64,000 nt of DNA from Listeria seeligeri serovar 1/2b str. SLCC3954. Lineage in GTDB: Bacteria; Bacillota; Bacilli; Lactobacillales; Listeriaceae. Positions 45,694 to 57,571 of the stretch are shown piece by piece. Position numbers and translations under genes: made by a program. Position 1 is the first letter of the stretch. Each line of letters opens with the position of its first letter. Below the pieces are notes generated by a model that ran no database searches, was not told the DNA's origin, and was given only the letters and a program-made list of their open reading frames with translations. The stretch spans positions 1,426,001-1,490,000 of the forward strand of contig NC_013891.1 of the NCBI RefSeq assembly GCF_000027145.1, written 5' to 3'.

Positions 45694-48028
45694 TTTCAAG
45701 TTCCTCCGCATTCGGGTAAATTGATGTTTCCATCATTGACTTCATCCAACTATGAAGCTCGCTGTAGTTGGAGTATAACAATTTTTTTCGAGTAGTAATT
45801 TCTGCTACCTTCTGTTGATAAACTAGTGACTCATCCAGATTACGTTTTCCAACGACTTGGTTTACGATAATCTGACCACTTTCCATTTTAGCAAATTCTA
45901 AATCAAAAAACACGTTTGACATAAAATCAATTTGTTCTTTGTTCCAACCAAATTTTTGTATTAGGCGTGGGGTGTACTTTTCAAGTGGAAATGGTTGGAA
46001 TTTCTTTATTAAACTATATAGCTCAGCGAACGCCTTACGATCTGGTATTGCTGGAATTTGATTTCCTTCTGCTGCATCAAAATGAACAAAAATGCGCGCT
46101 GGTTTTATTTCGCGGACAATTTCTTCAATTAAATCGATATTAGCTGGAATATCAGCAAATACGAGCTCTTCAGTTTGAATATTTGCTTTGAAATCTGAAT
46201 CTACTAAAATATGGTTTTGATTACTAAGTGTAGCAGCAGTTCGCTCTTCAAAACATATATAGGTGCGCGAATCGACTTTTTCTTGAAGAATTCGTGACCA
46301 TTCTGTCTTACTCCGCACATCAAATAGTTGCCAGTGCGGAATACGAACGTCCATCATTCGCAGTTGCGGTTTTTTAATATTGTTCCACTCATTTATGGAT
46401 AGTTCCCCAACAACATCCACATCAGCTGACGGAGAAATTTTCTCTACTAAATCCCCTACACCAAAACCAATCGCATCAAGTGTTGCATCACTTTCTTTTG
46501 CCTCAAGCATTGTTTTTAGATGTGTTTTATCCGCGCCAATTCTTTTAGTTCCTTTTAAATGCATTCCTTCTAAAAGAAAAATTGGTTTTGGGTTGTCCAT
46601 ACCAAATGGGGCTAGTTTTTCTAATTGAGCAATGAACGAGACCGTGACATCAGCTAAGTTGATACGCTCTTCTATTTTTAAAGCCGGGCGAAAATCTTCT
46701 TCAGCAAGGAGACTTGCTTCTTCTTGCAGTTTCAATTCTAATTCAGCCAAATTCTCTGCTGGCAAAGTAAGTCCAGCTGCCATGGGGTGACCACCGAAAG
46801 CAGTCATTAAATCACGGTGTTTATCAAGTGCTTGATATAAATGAAATGACTCAATACTACGACCTGATCCTTTGGCAATTCCAGTTACAGAATCAATACC
46901 TAGAACAATGGCAGGTCTTGAATAGACACTAACTAACTTAGACGCTACAATACCAAGAATGCCAGTATTCCAACCCTCGCCACTAACTACTAATACTTTT
47001 CCAAGGTTATCCTTTGCTTCAATTGCTTCCATCGCAAGTTTGGTTGTATCTACAACAATTTGCTTACGCTCTTTGTTGGCATCATCAATTTCTTCTGCCA
47101 AAAAGAGTGCTTCTTCTGGATCTTCCGTTAACAGTAAGTCGGCCGCGGGATCAGCTGGACCAAGACGTCCTATTGCATTCAGTCTAGGCGCTAAACCAAA
47201 GCCAATCGTTTCCTCGGTGGCTTCTTCTAGTTTTAAGCTTGCTTTCTTGGCCAAAACTCCTAAACCAATGTTCGCTCCTTCTCGTAACTGACGCAAACCT
47301 AACTGCACGAGTAGACGGTTTTCATCCGTCAACGAAACTAAATCAGCAACTGTTCCAACTGCTACTAAATCAAGTAATTCTTTTGGTTCTTCACCAAGGA
47401 GTGCATGAGATAATTTATAGGCAACTCCAACACCAGCTAATTCATCAAATGGATAGGCAGAATTAGGGTGTTTCGGATGAATAACGGCAACTGCTTCAGG
47501 CATAACTTCCCGTGGTTCGTGATGATCTGTTACTATGACGTCTAGGCCGATTTCTTTGGCATGTGTCATTACTTCGAGTGCAGCAATCCCATTATCCACA
47601 GTAATAATTAAATCTATACCTTGTTTTTTCGCCATATCAAAAGCGGCAACATTAGGACCATACCCTTCTGTAAAACGATTTGGTATATAAAAATCAGCAT
47701 TTGCACCTAAATGCCGCAACGTTTTCATTAAGACAGCAATACTTGTAACTCCATCTGCATCATAATCCCCATATACGAGAATTTGCTGTTCTAGTTCAAT
47801 TGCTTGCTTAATCCTAGCAACTGCAACGTCCATCTCCGCAAATAAAAATGGGTCATAACTTTGATATTTTTCTGGGTGGAAAAATTTATCGAATTGTCCT
47901 TGCGTTGTTATTTTTCTTTTCCAAAGTAGCTTTGCAAGTGGAAGTGATATTTTTAGTTGTTCTGCTAGTTGAACTGCCTTCTCTTCTTCAGCTTCCTCAA
48001 TATTCCATAAGTATTTTGAATCAATCAC
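45683..48028 (-). CDS. recJ: Single-stranded-DNA-specific exonuclease RecJ
   Basis: RecJ digests single-stranded DNA 5-prime to 3-prime in recombination and repair. The 781-residue protein has the DHH motifs [24 protein letters not shown] and the DHHA1 segment [10 protein letters not shown], then an OB fold and a Firmicute-type C-terminal extension of about 200 residues. The start is GTG with an AGAGGTGG site. Confidence 0.95.
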   Translation of the reverse strand: MIDSKYLWNIEEAEEEKAVQLAEQLKISLPLAKLLWKRKITTQGQFDKFFHPEKYQSYDPFLFAEMDVAVARIKQAIELEQQILVYGDYDADGVTSIAVLMKTLRHLGANADFYIPNRFTEGYGPNVAAFDMAKKQGIDLIITVDNGIAALEVMTHAKEIGLDVIVTDHHEPREVMPEAVAVIHPKHPNSAYPFDELAGVGVAYKLSHALLGEEPKELLDLVAVGTVADLVSLTDENRLLVQLGLRQLREGANIGLGVLAKKASLKLEEATEETIGFGLAPRLNAIGRLGPADPAADLLLTEDPEEALFLAEEIDDANKERKQIVVDTTKLAMEAIEAKDNLGKVLVVSGEGWNTGILGIVASKLVSVYSRPAIVLGIDSVTGIAKGSGRSIESFHLYQALDKHRDLMTAFGGHPMAAGLTLPAENLAELELKLQEEASLLAEEDFRPALKIEERINLADVTVSFIAQLEKLAPFGMDNPKPIFLLEGMHLKGTKRIGADKTHLKTMLEAKESDATLDAIGFGVGDLVEKISPSADVDVVGELSINEWNNIKKPQLRMMDVRIPHWQLFDVRSKTEWSRILQEKVDSRTYICFEERTAATLSNQNHILVDSDFKANIQTEELVFADIPANIDLIEEIVREIKPARIFVHFDAAEGNQIPAIPDRKAFAELYSLIKKFQPFPLEKYTPRLIQKFGWNKEQIDFMSNVFFDLEFAKMESGQIIVNQVVGKRNLDESLVYQQKVAEITTRKKLLYSNYSELHSWMKSMMETSIYPNAEELENGN

Positions 48029-48094
48029 ATTACCCCACCTCTCAACCTTCCTATTATATCGAAAATCACTAGAAAAACCAAGAGGAATCTACAA

Positions 48095-48127
48095 AACAAA
48101 AAAACGCCAACACTAAATGTTGACGTT
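48095..48127 (-). terminator. Terminator after the LapA-domain gene
   Basis: AACGTCAACA pairs with TGTTGGCGTT (one G-U) around a 5-nt loop, followed by seven Ts on the minus strand. Confidence 0.87.
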
Positions 48128-48133
48128 CATTCC

Positions 48134-48478
48134 TTATTTAGTTACATTTTCTGTATTTTCAGGTTGGCGTGTTTCTACTTTTGAAGAGTGAGTTTTCATT
48201 GCTTTTGCAGCTGCTAATTGACGTTCTAGCTCTGATTTTTCAGTTGTTAGTTGTTTTAATTTCTTTTTCATATTACGAGATTTAGCAATATTGAGGAAGA
48301 AGATTATCAAACAACCACAAAGAACAGAACCTAAAACAATTAGGATTAATGGCCAATCCGCTTGGACAAATAAGAAATTAACTTCGACTGGATCGACATT
48401 GATAACAGCAAATATGGCAATAATTAGTGCGATGATAATTCCAACAATCACTTGCCATTGTATTTTATTTTCTTTCAT
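48134..48478 (-). CDS. LapA-domain (DUF1049) membrane protein
   Basis: The 114-residue protein has two membrane helices (about 8-30 and 43-64) with the inter-helix NVDPVEVNFLF typical of LapA/DUF1049, then a basic coiled-coil tail (MKKKLKQLTTEKSELERQL). In Escherichia coli LapA relatives act in lipopolysaccharide assembly, which does not apply here; the Gram-positive role is unknown. It corresponds to Bacillus YrvD by position. The ATG follows GGAGG at 7 nt. Confidence 0.85.
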   Translation of the reverse strand: MKENKIQWQVIVGIIIALIIAIFAVINVDPVEVNFLFVQADWPLILIVLGSVLCGCLIIFFLNIAKSRNMKKKLKQLTTEKSELERQLAAAKAMKTHSSKVETRQPENTENVTK

Positions 48479-48529
48479 TTTTTCTCCTCCTAGCAATTAT
48501 GTTACTATTTACCCGTTTCAGCTCTATTA

Positions 48530-48564
48530 AAAACGGCCGAATTCCTTTTGTTGAAATTCGGCCG
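48530..48564 (-). terminator. secDF terminator
   Basis: A 10-bp perfect stem CGGCCGAATT / AATTCGGCCG with an 11-nt loop and Ts lies just after secDF. Confidence 0.88.
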
Positions 48565-48571
48565 CCCTATT

Positions 48572-50836
48572 TTAGATTACAGGTTGTCCATTATTGCGTT
48601 GTTTTTTCTTCTTAACGGTGCTAATTGGTCCTTTTTTGCGTAATTGTCTAGCTTTAAATACGTACCATAGTTGCATCGCCATAAATATAGAGGAGAATAC
48701 ACTGGAAACAAGTCCAACTAGTAACGCAATAGAGAAGTTTAGAATCGATTCACTACCGAATAACACTAAAGCAAGTACGGTGAAAATAACCGTTAAAATG
48801 GTGTTTATCGAACGAGTGAAAGTTTGGCGCAATGCTTTATTAACTGCACCCGCAATTTCTTCTTGGGTTTTGAACCGCTGCATCTTCATACTAATATCAC
48901 GTACTCGGTCAGCGGTGACTATCGTATCATTTATCGAATAACCGATAACAGTCAGAACCGCGGCAATGAATGTTAAATCGACCTCCAGCCGCGTAACACT
49001 GAAGAAAATAAAGATGACAAACGCATCAAACAGTAACGACAGAATCGCGGCAATCCCCATGTAAAACTCAAATCGCACTGCTATATAGAGTACAATTAAT
49101 ATAGAAGCCACTCCGAGCGCCAAGAAGCCGTTTTTAGCGAGTTCTTTCCCGACAGTTGGCGAAACAGTACTAATGCTTGGTTCATGCTTATATTTGTCTT
49201 CAAAGTAAGATTTAAATTTAGCTACATCATCTTGTGATAGCGTTCCTTTGTAAGAAACAACCGCCGTTTTCGAGTCAGCCCCTTGGAAAACAATATCATC
49301 AGATGGCATACCAATATCATTCAAGTCTTTCTTGATTTGCGTCTCCGTCAAAGTTTTATCCGCGGAAATTTCCGCTCGAGTTCCACTGGCAAAGTCAATT
49401 CCAAGATTTAATCGGAATACTGATAAAATAATAATCCCAATAATCACAATCCCTGTGAAAATGGATAAGAACATACGATGATGCTTAACGAAATCAAAAC
49501 GGTCAAAGTGTGTTTTCAAGTTAAAGCTATTAATACCTTCGTGTAAATTATGGATATCTTTACGTCTAACTGCAAAGAAGCCTGGTTTATTGTTAAGCCA
49601 ATTACTTTTCACTAGTAAACCAAGTAAGAACCTTGATCCCCATACGGCTGTCAAGAAACTCACTAAAATACTAATAATAAGTACAGTCGCGAAACCTTTA
49701 ATTGAACTTGTACCGAAATAGAAGAGTACTCCAGCAACAATCAATGTCGTTAAGTTACCGTCCAAAATCGCGCGGAATGCTTCTTTCCCACCCACTTCAA
49801 AGGCCGCTTTCGTTGACCTCCCGACTTTGATTTCCTCTTTTATCCGCTCATAGGTGATCACGTTCGCGTCAACAGCCATACCTATCCCCAGAATCAATCC
49901 TGCAATCCCTGGTAAAGTAAGTGTTGCGTGTAATAAACTCAGTATGAGAAGAACTAAATAAGTGTAAGCTACAAGTGTAATCGAAGCAACTACACCTGGT
50001 AAACGGTAAACAGCCATCATGAAAATGAAGATTGCAATAACACCGATGATACCAGCTAAAATAGTTTCTTGTAATGCATCTTGTCCGAATTGTGCGCCAA
50101 CAGATGTAGAATAAACTTCTTTCATTTGGACAGGAAGCGCCCCAGCATTAAGAAGGTCAGCTAAGTCTTTAGCTTCTTCTGTTGTGAAGTTCCCTGAAAT
50201 CTCTACTTTATCTGTATCAAGCACACTACTTACATTTGGTGCAGATAAGTAAGCAGGATTTTTCTTTTCACGTTCTGTTTTGTACTTTTGTCCTTCTTTC
50301 CAATCTAACCAAATAACTAATTGGTTATCTGGCGCCTCTGCTAAAATGGTTTTTGTTACATCCGCAAATTTATCTGCGCTTTTTAATTTTAGCGTAACGA
50401 TTGGCTTATTAGTGGAGTCAAAAGCTTGTTTTGCTCCGCCTGCTACAAGATCACTACCGTTCATCATCATTTTGTCATTAGCATCTCTAAATGATAATTG
50501 TGCAGTTGTGGATAGCATTTTTCTCGCTTCAGCTTGGTCAGTTACCCCAGCAAGTTGAACACGAATGCGGTTACTTCCTTCGATTTGAATACTTGGTTCA
50601 GCAACTCCTAATGAGTTAATCCGTTTGTCGAGTGCTGTAACCGTATCTGTCATAGTTTGCTTAGATACAGTTCCTTCCCCGTCTGCTGGTGAAACTTCAT
50701 AAAGAACTTCAAACCCACCTTGAAGATCTAGGCCAAGATTGATGTTTTGCATAACCATTTTTGCGGTACCAAATACAGCACCAAAGATAATTGCAACTAC
50801 TAGAAAGAAAATAACTATCTTACTCTTTTTTACCAT
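48572..50836 (-). CDS. secDF: Fused protein translocase subunit SecDF
   Basis: SecDF uses the proton gradient to help pull secreted proteins out through SecYEG. The 754 residues join SecD (NLGLDLQGGFEVLYEV, six helices with GIGMAVDANVITYERIKEE) and SecF (RLNLGIDFASGTR, GYSINDTIVTADRVRD) in one chain of 12 membrane segments, as in Bacillus. A GGGAGG site precedes the ATG. It lies near comN and yajC, another Sec accessory. Confidence 0.97.
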   Translation of the reverse strand: MVKKSKIVIFFLVVAIIFGAVFGTAKMVMQNINLGLDLQGGFEVLYEVSPADGEGTVSKQTMTDTVTALDKRINSLGVAEPSIQIEGSNRIRVQLAGVTDQAEARKMLSTTAQLSFRDANDKMMMNGSDLVAGGAKQAFDSTNKPIVTLKLKSADKFADVTKTILAEAPDNQLVIWLDWKEGQKYKTEREKKNPAYLSAPNVSSVLDTDKVEISGNFTTEEAKDLADLLNAGALPVQMKEVYSTSVGAQFGQDALQETILAGIIGVIAIFIFMMAVYRLPGVVASITLVAYTYLVLLILSLLHATLTLPGIAGLILGIGMAVDANVITYERIKEEIKVGRSTKAAFEVGGKEAFRAILDGNLTTLIVAGVLFYFGTSSIKGFATVLIISILVSFLTAVWGSRFLLGLLVKSNWLNNKPGFFAVRRKDIHNLHEGINSFNLKTHFDRFDFVKHHRMFLSIFTGIVIIGIIILSVFRLNLGIDFASGTRAEISADKTLTETQIKKDLNDIGMPSDDIVFQGADSKTAVVSYKGTLSQDDVAKFKSYFEDKYKHEPSISTVSPTVGKELAKNGFLALGVASILIVLYIAVRFEFYMGIAAILSLLFDAFVIFIFFSVTRLEVDLTFIAAVLTVIGYSINDTIVTADRVRDISMKMQRFKTQEEIAGAVNKALRQTFTRSINTILTVIFTVLALVLFGSESILNFSIALLVGLVSSVFSSIFMAMQLWYVFKARQLRKKGPISTVKKKKQRNNGQPVI

Positions 50837-50909
50837 TTCTGTTTCGTTCCTCCCTCATCTAAACCACAACAAATCCAGTCTATCAACAAATACTTACATT
50901 TTTATGTAC

Positions 50910-51221
50910 TCATTTGTCAAGAGACTGTTCATCTTCCACATTTGGCTGAAGTGCGTCTTCCACTTTTGAAATATGGTTACTAGATTGTTGTTCAGCTGTC
51001 GTCATAATAAATTGCATTAATTGTCCAATTTTCATTTGCATAACATCATTCATACGTTCATGCAAAGCTGGGGCTGGTCTATTTTTCCACTTTTCTTCAG
51101 TTAAAAAAGCCCAAATGTGGCTGGCCTTGATTTCTCGGTAGCCTAGAATATGAAAATCCTCCACTTTTATTAAAATCGCTGGTTCTAAATCTTCATACCA
51201 AGCCGAAAATGAATCCGTCAT
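50910..51221 (-). CDS. comN: Post-transcriptional regulator ComN-like protein
   Basis: The 103-residue protein resembles Bacillus ComN (YrzD): a compact helical domain with HILGYREIKASHIWAFLTEEKWKN and an acidic tail. ComN in Bacillus affects comE mRNA localisation and competence. Its place between secDF and yajC is the Bacillus one. The ATG at 51221 has AAGGGG at 8 nt and is preferred to an upstream start. The identification rests on family memory and synteny. Confidence 0.78.
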   Translation of the reverse strand: MTDSFSAWYEDLEPAILIKVEDFHILGYREIKASHIWAFLTEEKWKNRPAPALHERMNDVMQMKIGQLMQFIMTTAEQQSSNHISKVEDALQPNVEDEQSLDK

Positions 51222-51308
51222 CAAGTCATCCCCTTTCTTAAACAATAAGCATATTTCCATTTTATCTAAAAATTAGCTAAATGGGAAGTATAAGCTCTAA
51301 TTTATGAT

Positions 51309-51350
51309 TAAAAAAAGCCACTTCACCGTTTAAAGGGAAATGGCTTTTTT
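51309..51350 (-). terminator. yajC terminator
   Basis: AAAAAAGCCATTT pairs imperfectly with AAGTGGCTTTTTT, with Ts on the minus strand, between yajC and comN. Confidence 0.8.
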
Positions 51351-51360
51351 AGTTTGCTTA

Positions 51361-51690
51361 TTATTTGTTTTCTTCAGTAACTTCAGTGTCATCAGAAGTT
51401 GTTTCTGCAACTACTGGTGTAGAAACTGCGTTGCCTTTTTCAAGTACAGTTCTTACTGCATTACGGTCAAAAGTTAATTTGTTATTTCCACATTTCAAAA
51501 TGACAGTGCCATCTTCAATTGCTTCTACAATACCGTGAAGTCCACCAATAGTGATAATTTTATCACCTTTTGCTAAACTGCTTTGCATATTTTGTACTTC
51601 TTTTTGACGTTTTTGTTGAGGTCTGATTAATAAGAAATAAAACAGAACAATCATCAAAATAATTGGTATAAATGTTACAATACCGCCCAT
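51361..51690 (-). CDS. yajC: Preprotein translocase subunit YajC
   Basis: YajC is a small single-span membrane protein that associates with SecDF. The 109-residue protein has an N-terminal helix (IVTFIPIILMIVLFYFLLI), the RPQQKRQKE motif and the GDKIITIGGLHGIV domain. The ATG at 51690 is 9 nt after AAGGAG; the TTG three codons earlier abuts that site. It follows tgt in the ruvAB-queA-tgt string. Confidence 0.95.
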   Translation of the reverse strand: MGGIVTFIPIILMIVLFYFLLIRPQQKRQKEVQNMQSSLAKGDKIITIGGLHGIVEAIEDGTVILKCGNNKLTFDRNAVRTVLEKGNAVSTPVVAETTSDDTEVTEENK

Positions 51691-51722
51691 ATTTTCCAAC
51701 TCCTTTCGATACTATATATATA

Positions 51723-52865
<1,143 letters not shown>

Positions 52866-52948
52866 TTACCTCTTTCTAATTTACTCTATTCACTAGCATA
52901 ACGAAAATTGCGTACGAAAACAAGCTTTTCTATTATTTTTTTCGCAAA

Positions 52949-53977
52949 TTAATGAATAAACATCGCATCTCCAAAACTAAAGAAACGATATTGTTGCTCT
53001 ACAGCATGATTATAAGCTGTTAAAATTTTATTTCGATCAGATAAAGCTGACACAAGCATAATTAAAGTGGATTTGGGCAAATGAAAGTTTGTAATTAAAG
53101 CATCTACCGCTTGAAAAGTATACCCTGGGGAAATAAAAATCTCTGTCCAACCAGATTCAGCTACTAATTTACCTTCATGACGACTAGCAATGGTCTCTAA
53201 AGTTCTGATCGAAGTAGTTCCAACTGCCACTACTTTTCCACCCGTTTCTTTTACTTTATTAATTCGTTCAGCAGCTTCTTCTGTTAAACGATAAAATTCA
53301 GAATGCATTTTGTGATTTGCGGTGTCTTCTACATCTACCGGACGGAAAGTTCCAAGACCAACATGTAGCGTAACAAAAATAATTTCAACACCTTTTGCTT
53401 TAATTTTCGCAAGCAAATCTTCTGTAAAATGAAGTCCTGCTGTAGGAGCTGCCGCTGAACCATTTTCTTTTGCATAAACGGTTTGGTAACGATCTTGGTC
53501 CGCTAATTGCTCTTTAATGTATGGTGGTAACGGCATTTCACCAAGTTGTTCTAATACTTCATAAAAAATACCTTCATAAGAAAACTCGAGAATGCGACCG
53601 CCGTGCTCTAGTTCTTCAAGACAAGTTGCTTTTAACGCACCATCACCGAATGTAATCGTTGCACCTTGACGAATTCTTTTTGCAGGCTTTACCAAGGTTT
53701 CCCAAGCATTTCCTTCTTTTTGCTTTAATAGCAATACTTCGATATGAGCGCCTGTTTCATCCTTAATACCATGAAGACGAGCCGGGAGAACGCGTGTATC
53801 ATTTAAAACTAAGGCATCTCCTTCATGTAAATAACTTAGAATATCTGTAAAGTGCTGGTCTTTTATTTCGCCAGTTGCTTTATCTAATACCATTAGTCGA
53901 CTAGATGTCCGGTCAAGTAAAGGGGTTTGTGCAATTAATTCTTCTGGTAAATCAAAATCAAAATCTTCTACTTTCAT
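52949..53977 (-). CDS. queA: S-adenosylmethionine:tRNA ribosyltransferase-isomerase
   Basis: QueA adds the ribosyl group of SAM to preQ1-tRNA to give epoxyqueuosine. The 342-residue protein begins [16 protein letters not shown] and carries [20 protein letters not shown] and [13 protein letters not shown], all family hallmarks. It is 4 bp downstream of ruvB. Confidence 0.97.
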   Translation of the reverse strand: MKVEDFDFDLPEELIAQTPLLDRTSSRLMVLDKATGEIKDQHFTDILSYLHEGDALVLNDTRVLPARLHGIKDETGAHIEVLLLKQKEGNAWETLVKPAKRIRQGATITFGDGALKATCLEELEHGGRILEFSYEGIFYEVLEQLGEMPLPPYIKEQLADQDRYQTVYAKENGSAAAPTAGLHFTEDLLAKIKAKGVEIIFVTLHVGLGTFRPVDVEDTANHKMHSEFYRLTEEAAERINKVKETGGKVVAVGTTSIRTLETIASRHEGKLVAESGWTEIFISPGYTFQAVDALITNFHLPKSTLIMLVSALSDRNKILTAYNHAVEQQYRFFSFGDAMFIH

Positions 53978-53980
53978 GCT

Positions 53981-54988
53981 TTATACCTCTTTTTCATAAC
54001 TTATTCCTAAATGTTTATAGGCAATTTCTGTAGCAATGCGGCCTCTTGGGCTTCTTTGCAGAAAACCAATTTGGAGTAGATATGGTTCTTGCATATCTTC
54101 AATGGTTTCGCGCTCCTCCCCAATACTCGCAGCAATTGTATCTAAACCGACCGGACCGCCTCTAAATGACTGGATAATTGTATGGAGCAGTTTTTGGTCA
54201 ATTGTATCCAAACCTCTTGGATCTACTTGAAGTAAAGTAAGTGCTTCTTTAGCGAGTTTTTCTGTGACCGTACCATTGCCCCTCACTTGAGCAAAATCAC
54301 GGACACGTTTTAACAACCGATTGGCAATCCGCGGGGTCCCCCTGGAACGCCTAGCAATTTCGCGAGCACCCAAATCATCTATTTTTGTATCTAAAATGTT
54401 CGCAGTTCTGAGGACTATCTCTGTTAATTGCTCCTCTGTATAAAATTCCAAGTGATCAATAACACCAAAACGATCTCGAAGTGGCGCCGATAAAAGCCCT
54501 GCACGCGTTGTTGCCCCAATTAGGGTAAACGGTGGTAAATCAAGACGAACCGACCGAGCTGTTGGTCCTGTTCCAATCACAATATCCAAACAATAATCTT
54601 CCATCGCTGGATACAAAACTTCTTCAATAGCTCGAGATAAGCGATGAATCTCATCAATAAATAAGACATCCCCTGGATCCAAACTAGTTAAAATGGTCGC
54701 CAAATCACCTGGCCGTTCGATGGCTGGTCCACTTGTTGTTTTAATTTGACTACCCATTTCAGATGCGATAACCATCGCGAGCGTCGTTTTCCCAAGCCCA
54801 GGTGGTCCATACAAAAGCACATGGTCTAAGGCTTCATTACGAAGGGTTGCAGCTTCAATAAAGACGGTTAAATTATTTTTCACTTTGTCTTGTCCGATAT
54901 ATTGTGAAAGGGTCTGTGGCCGTAAACTAGTTTCAAAAGATACTTCTTCTGAGTCTACCGTTTCACTTGAAATAATTCGTTCATCCAT
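53981..54988 (-). CDS. ruvB: Holliday junction branch-migration ATPase RuvB
   Basis: RuvB is the hexameric AAA+ motor of the RuvAB complex. In the 335-residue protein Walker [10 protein letters not shown], Walker [12 protein letters not shown], sensor GATTRAG and the arginine finger in RDRFGV are intact, and the C-terminal winged helix ends [10 protein letters not shown]. It is preceded by ruvA at 15 bp. Confidence 0.98.
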   Translation of the reverse strand: MDERIISSETVDSEEVSFETSLRPQTLSQYIGQDKVKNNLTVFIEAATLRNEALDHVLLYGPPGLGKTTLAMVIASEMGSQIKTTSGPAIERPGDLATILTSLDPGDVLFIDEIHRLSRAIEEVLYPAMEDYCLDIVIGTGPTARSVRLDLPPFTLIGATTRAGLLSAPLRDRFGVIDHLEFYTEEQLTEIVLRTANILDTKIDDLGAREIARRSRGTPRIANRLLKRVRDFAQVRGNGTVTEKLAKEALTLLQVDPRGLDTIDQKLLHTIIQSFRGGPVGLDTIAASIGEERETIEDMQEPYLLQIGFLQRSPRGRIATEIAYKHLGISYEKEV

Positions 54989-55003
54989 GCCACAAGCTCC
55001 TCT

Positions 55004-55609
55004 CTATTTTGTCATTAATCTAAGCGCTAATTTGATATATGCATCACTTGTTAAATCAACTTCTTTAGCTAATTTTGGAATGATTTTTTTCAATTCTCTC
55101 GTACTGTAACCAAGAGCCTCTAATGCTAAAACAGCCTCTTCTAACGCCGGTGAAAGTCCTGCAACAATATCATTTTCTGGCACATTATAGATGATTTCAT
55201 TCGTCGCAACGTCTGCTAATTTCCCTTTTAAATCGAGAATAATTTGGCGAGCTGTTTTTTTACCAACACTAGGGAATTTAGTCAGATAAACATCATCTTC
55301 TGACTCAATCGCCGTAATTAATGGTACAACATCACCAGAAGCAATAATCGCAAGGGCACTCTTTGGTCCAATTCCAGAAACACTTAGTAACTTTTTAAAT
55401 AAGTAACGTTCTTCCGTAGTTTGAAAACCAAAAAGCGAAATATTATCCTCGCGAACATGTTGATATAAAAATACTTGCGCGTCTGTTCCTTCTAAGCGCT
55501 GAAAGGAAAACGGATTTCCTGTAATTATTTGATATCCAATTTGTCCAGTTTCCACAACGATATATTCTGGTGTAATCGTCGTAATAGTTCCTTTTATGTA
55601 ATCGTACAA
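55004..55609 (-). CDS. ruvA: Holliday junction DNA helicase subunit RuvA
   Basis: RuvA binds the four-way junction and loads RuvB. The 201-residue protein has the N-terminal OB fold (MYDYIKGTI), two helix-hairpin-helix motifs ([28 protein letters not shown]) and the C-terminal RuvB-binding domain. The start is TTG with AGGGG at 9 nt. It begins the ruvA-ruvB-queA-tgt-yajC operon. Confidence 0.96.
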   Translation of the reverse strand: MYDYIKGTITTITPEYIVVETGQIGYQIITGNPFSFQRLEGTDAQVFLYQHVREDNISLFGFQTTEERYLFKKLLSVSGIGPKSALAIIASGDVVPLITAIESEDDVYLTKFPSVGKKTARQIILDLKGKLADVATNEIIYNVPENDIVAGLSPALEEAVLALEALGYSTRELKKIIPKLAKEVDLTSDAYIKLALRLMTK

Positions 55610-55732
55610 TCTCTTCGTCCCCTTTTCGTTTCACGTCATACATTACATGATAGCATAAAATGGAACATCTGTACTAGTTTTTGTTAATAAAAGAAAGCAA
55701 TTACTTGTTTACATAATATAATTATTGTCTTC

Positions 55733-56668
55733 TTATAAAGATTGGATATTTTCTTTAATGACAGCGATTGAATGGTCAAATGCTTTTTGCTCTTCTTTAT
55801 TTAGTTTCAACGTAATAATTTCTTTGACACCATTTTGACTCAAAACAGCTGGCACGCCAATTGCCAAATCACTTTGACCGTATTCTCCGTCTAGTATGCA
55901 GGATACCGTGAGTGCTCGCTGGCTGCCGCTAAATATATGGCGACAAATTTCCACAATTGTTCCCGCAATTCCATACTCTGTGCAGCCTTTTTGGTGGTAA
56001 ATTTCGAATCCAGTGTCACGAGCGGTTTCACCAATTTGTTTTAAATCAAGGGAATTACCAAGTTTTTCCATGCTATATTCATTCACAGGTTTTCCGTAAA
56101 TAGAAGAATGTGACCAAACCGGGAACTGCGAATCTCCATGCTCCCCTAGAATAAAAGCATCAATACTTTGAGCTGCAATATCTAATTTCTCTGCTAACAA
56201 ACGACGTAATCTTGTTGTATCAAGCCAGACACCAGTTCCAAGTACTCGCTCTCTTGGTAATCCTGAAAGCTTCCAAACTTGATACGTAATAATGTCACAA
56301 GGATTCGTAGCAATTAAGAAAATACCGTTAAACCCACCTTTCATCATTTCAGGAACAATACTTCCAACTATTCTTGACGTGCTTTTCAACTCATCTAATC
56401 TAGTTTGTCCTTCTTTCAAAGGTCCTGCTGTTACAGTAATAACGGCAATATCTACATCAGCACAATCACTTGCATCGCGAACCGAAATATTCATTTTACC
56501 TGGCATAAACGCTGCGGCATCCGCTAAATCTTTCCGGTTTCCTTCTACTCGTTCTTTATTTAAATCCACCAAAATTAACTCTTCTATAAATTTTTGATTT
56601 ACAAATGCATGTGCTGCTGCAGAACCTACATTTCCAGCACCAATTATCATAACTTTACGTGATTTCAT
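55733..56668 (-). CDS. Lactate/2-hydroxyacid dehydrogenase, LDH family
   Basis: The 311-residue NAD-dependent enzyme has GAGNVGSAAAH, catalytic Asp150-Arg153 (GVWLDTTRLR) and His177 (GEHGDS). The substrate-specificity loop reads GPLKEGQTR (82-90), one residue shorter than the usual GANQKPGETR of L-lactate dehydrogenase and without the specificity Gln in its usual place, and a Trp sits at 148. It may be a second lactate dehydrogenase or act on other 2-hydroxy acids. It is a single gene between ruvA and yebC. Confidence 0.82.
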   Translation of the reverse strand: MKSRKVMIIGAGNVGSAAAHAFVNQKFIEELILVDLNKERVEGNRKDLADAAAFMPGKMNISVRDASDCADVDIAVITVTAGPLKEGQTRLDELKSTSRIVGSIVPEMMKGGFNGIFLIATNPCDIITYQVWKLSGLPRERVLGTGVWLDTTRLRRLLAEKLDIAAQSIDAFILGEHGDSQFPVWSHSSIYGKPVNEYSMEKLGNSLDLKQIGETARDTGFEIYHQKGCTEYGIAGTIVEICRHIFSGSQRALTVSCILDGEYGQSDLAIGVPAVLSQNGVKEIITLKLNKEEQKAFDHSIAVIKENIQSL

Positions 56669-56694
56669 TTTTGTTCCTCCTAATTAATTCATAA

Positions 56695-56734
56695 AAACCA
56701 CCCCAATTCGTCGTAATTTCGGAAAGGGGTGTGT
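56695..56734 (-). terminator. Terminator after the YebC-family gene
   Basis: CACACCCC pairs with GGGGTGGT-type sequence around a loop of about 20 nt with partial pairing, followed by Ts on the minus strand. Confidence 0.7.
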
Positions 56735-56737
56735 GTT

Positions 56738-57463
56738 TTAATTTATCTCAGCGTTTGTATAAACTTCTTGTACATCGTCGTCATCTTCTAGCGCTTCCAT
56801 CATTTTATCAAATTGTGTTTTATTTGTTTCAGCAATCTCATTATATACAGTTGGAAACATCGATAATTCTGCTGTAGCAAACGTGTATCCAGCTCCTTGC
56901 AAGGCATCTTTCACTTCAGAAAACGCGGCAGGATCTGTGGAAATTTCAAATACATCTTCACTAATCTCGACATCATCGGCACCAGCTTCAATCGCCTCTA
57001 GCATAAATTCTTCCTCATCTACCGTCAAACCTTCACGCAAAATCACGAGATAACCTTTCCGATCAAACATATAACTCACGCTTCCGGTTTCTCCTAAACT
57101 GCCACCATTCTTATTAAATGCTACACGGACATTCGTACTTGTCCGGTTTTTATTATCTGTAAGGGCATGGACCAGAACTGCAATTCCGCCTGGTGCATAG
57201 CCTTCATAAGTAACTTCATCGTAATTTTCTCCATTTGTATTCCCAGCTGCTTTATCAATTGCTCGTTTAATATTGTCATTTGGCATATTCACAGCTTTGG
57301 CTTTATCCATTACTAATCGAAGTGACGGGTTCAGATTCGGATCAGGACCTTTTTTCGCTGCAACAAAAATTTCCCTTGCTAGCTTTTGAAATACTTTGGA
57401 ACGCTTGGAATCTTGTGCATTTTTACGACCTTGAATATTATTCCATTTTGAATGTCCTGACAT
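56738..57463 (-). CDS. YebC/PmpR-family protein
   Basis: The 241-residue protein begins [24 protein letters not shown], the family hallmark. YebC proteins were named DNA-binding regulators; recent work shows that YebC members ease ribosome stalling at proline stretches. Which role holds here cannot be told from sequence. The ATG at 57463 is 8 nt after AAGGAG. Confidence 0.93.
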   Translation of the reverse strand: MSGHSKWNNIQGRKNAQDSKRSKVFQKLAREIFVAAKKGPDPNLNPSLRLVMDKAKAVNMPNDNIKRAIDKAAGNTNGENYDEVTYEGYAPGGIAVLVHALTDNKNRTSTNVRVAFNKNGGSLGETGSVSYMFDRKGYLVILREGLTVDEEEFMLEAIEAGADDVEISEDVFEISTDPAAFSEVKDALQGAGYTFATAELSMFPTVYNEIAETNKTQFDKMMEALEDDDDVQEVYTNAEIN

Positions 57464-57533
57464 CTGATTCACTCCTTTTTGTTTTATAAAGCTTTTCTCT
57501 TAAAATTCTAACGTAAAAGCGAACGATTCGCAA

Positions 57534-57565
57534 CAAAAAAAGTTACCACAACGAGTGTGATAACT
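57534..57565 (-). terminator. pheA terminator
   Basis: A 9-bp stem AGTTATCAC / GTGGTAACT with a 7-nt loop and Ts on the minus strand ends pheA. Confidence 0.85.
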
Positions 57566-57571
57566 TTTGTT

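Noticed and set aside
55676-55732. AT-rich imperfect inverted repeat after the LDH-like gene as a terminator
   Set aside because: Pairing is broken and the T-run is poor, so it was not annotated.
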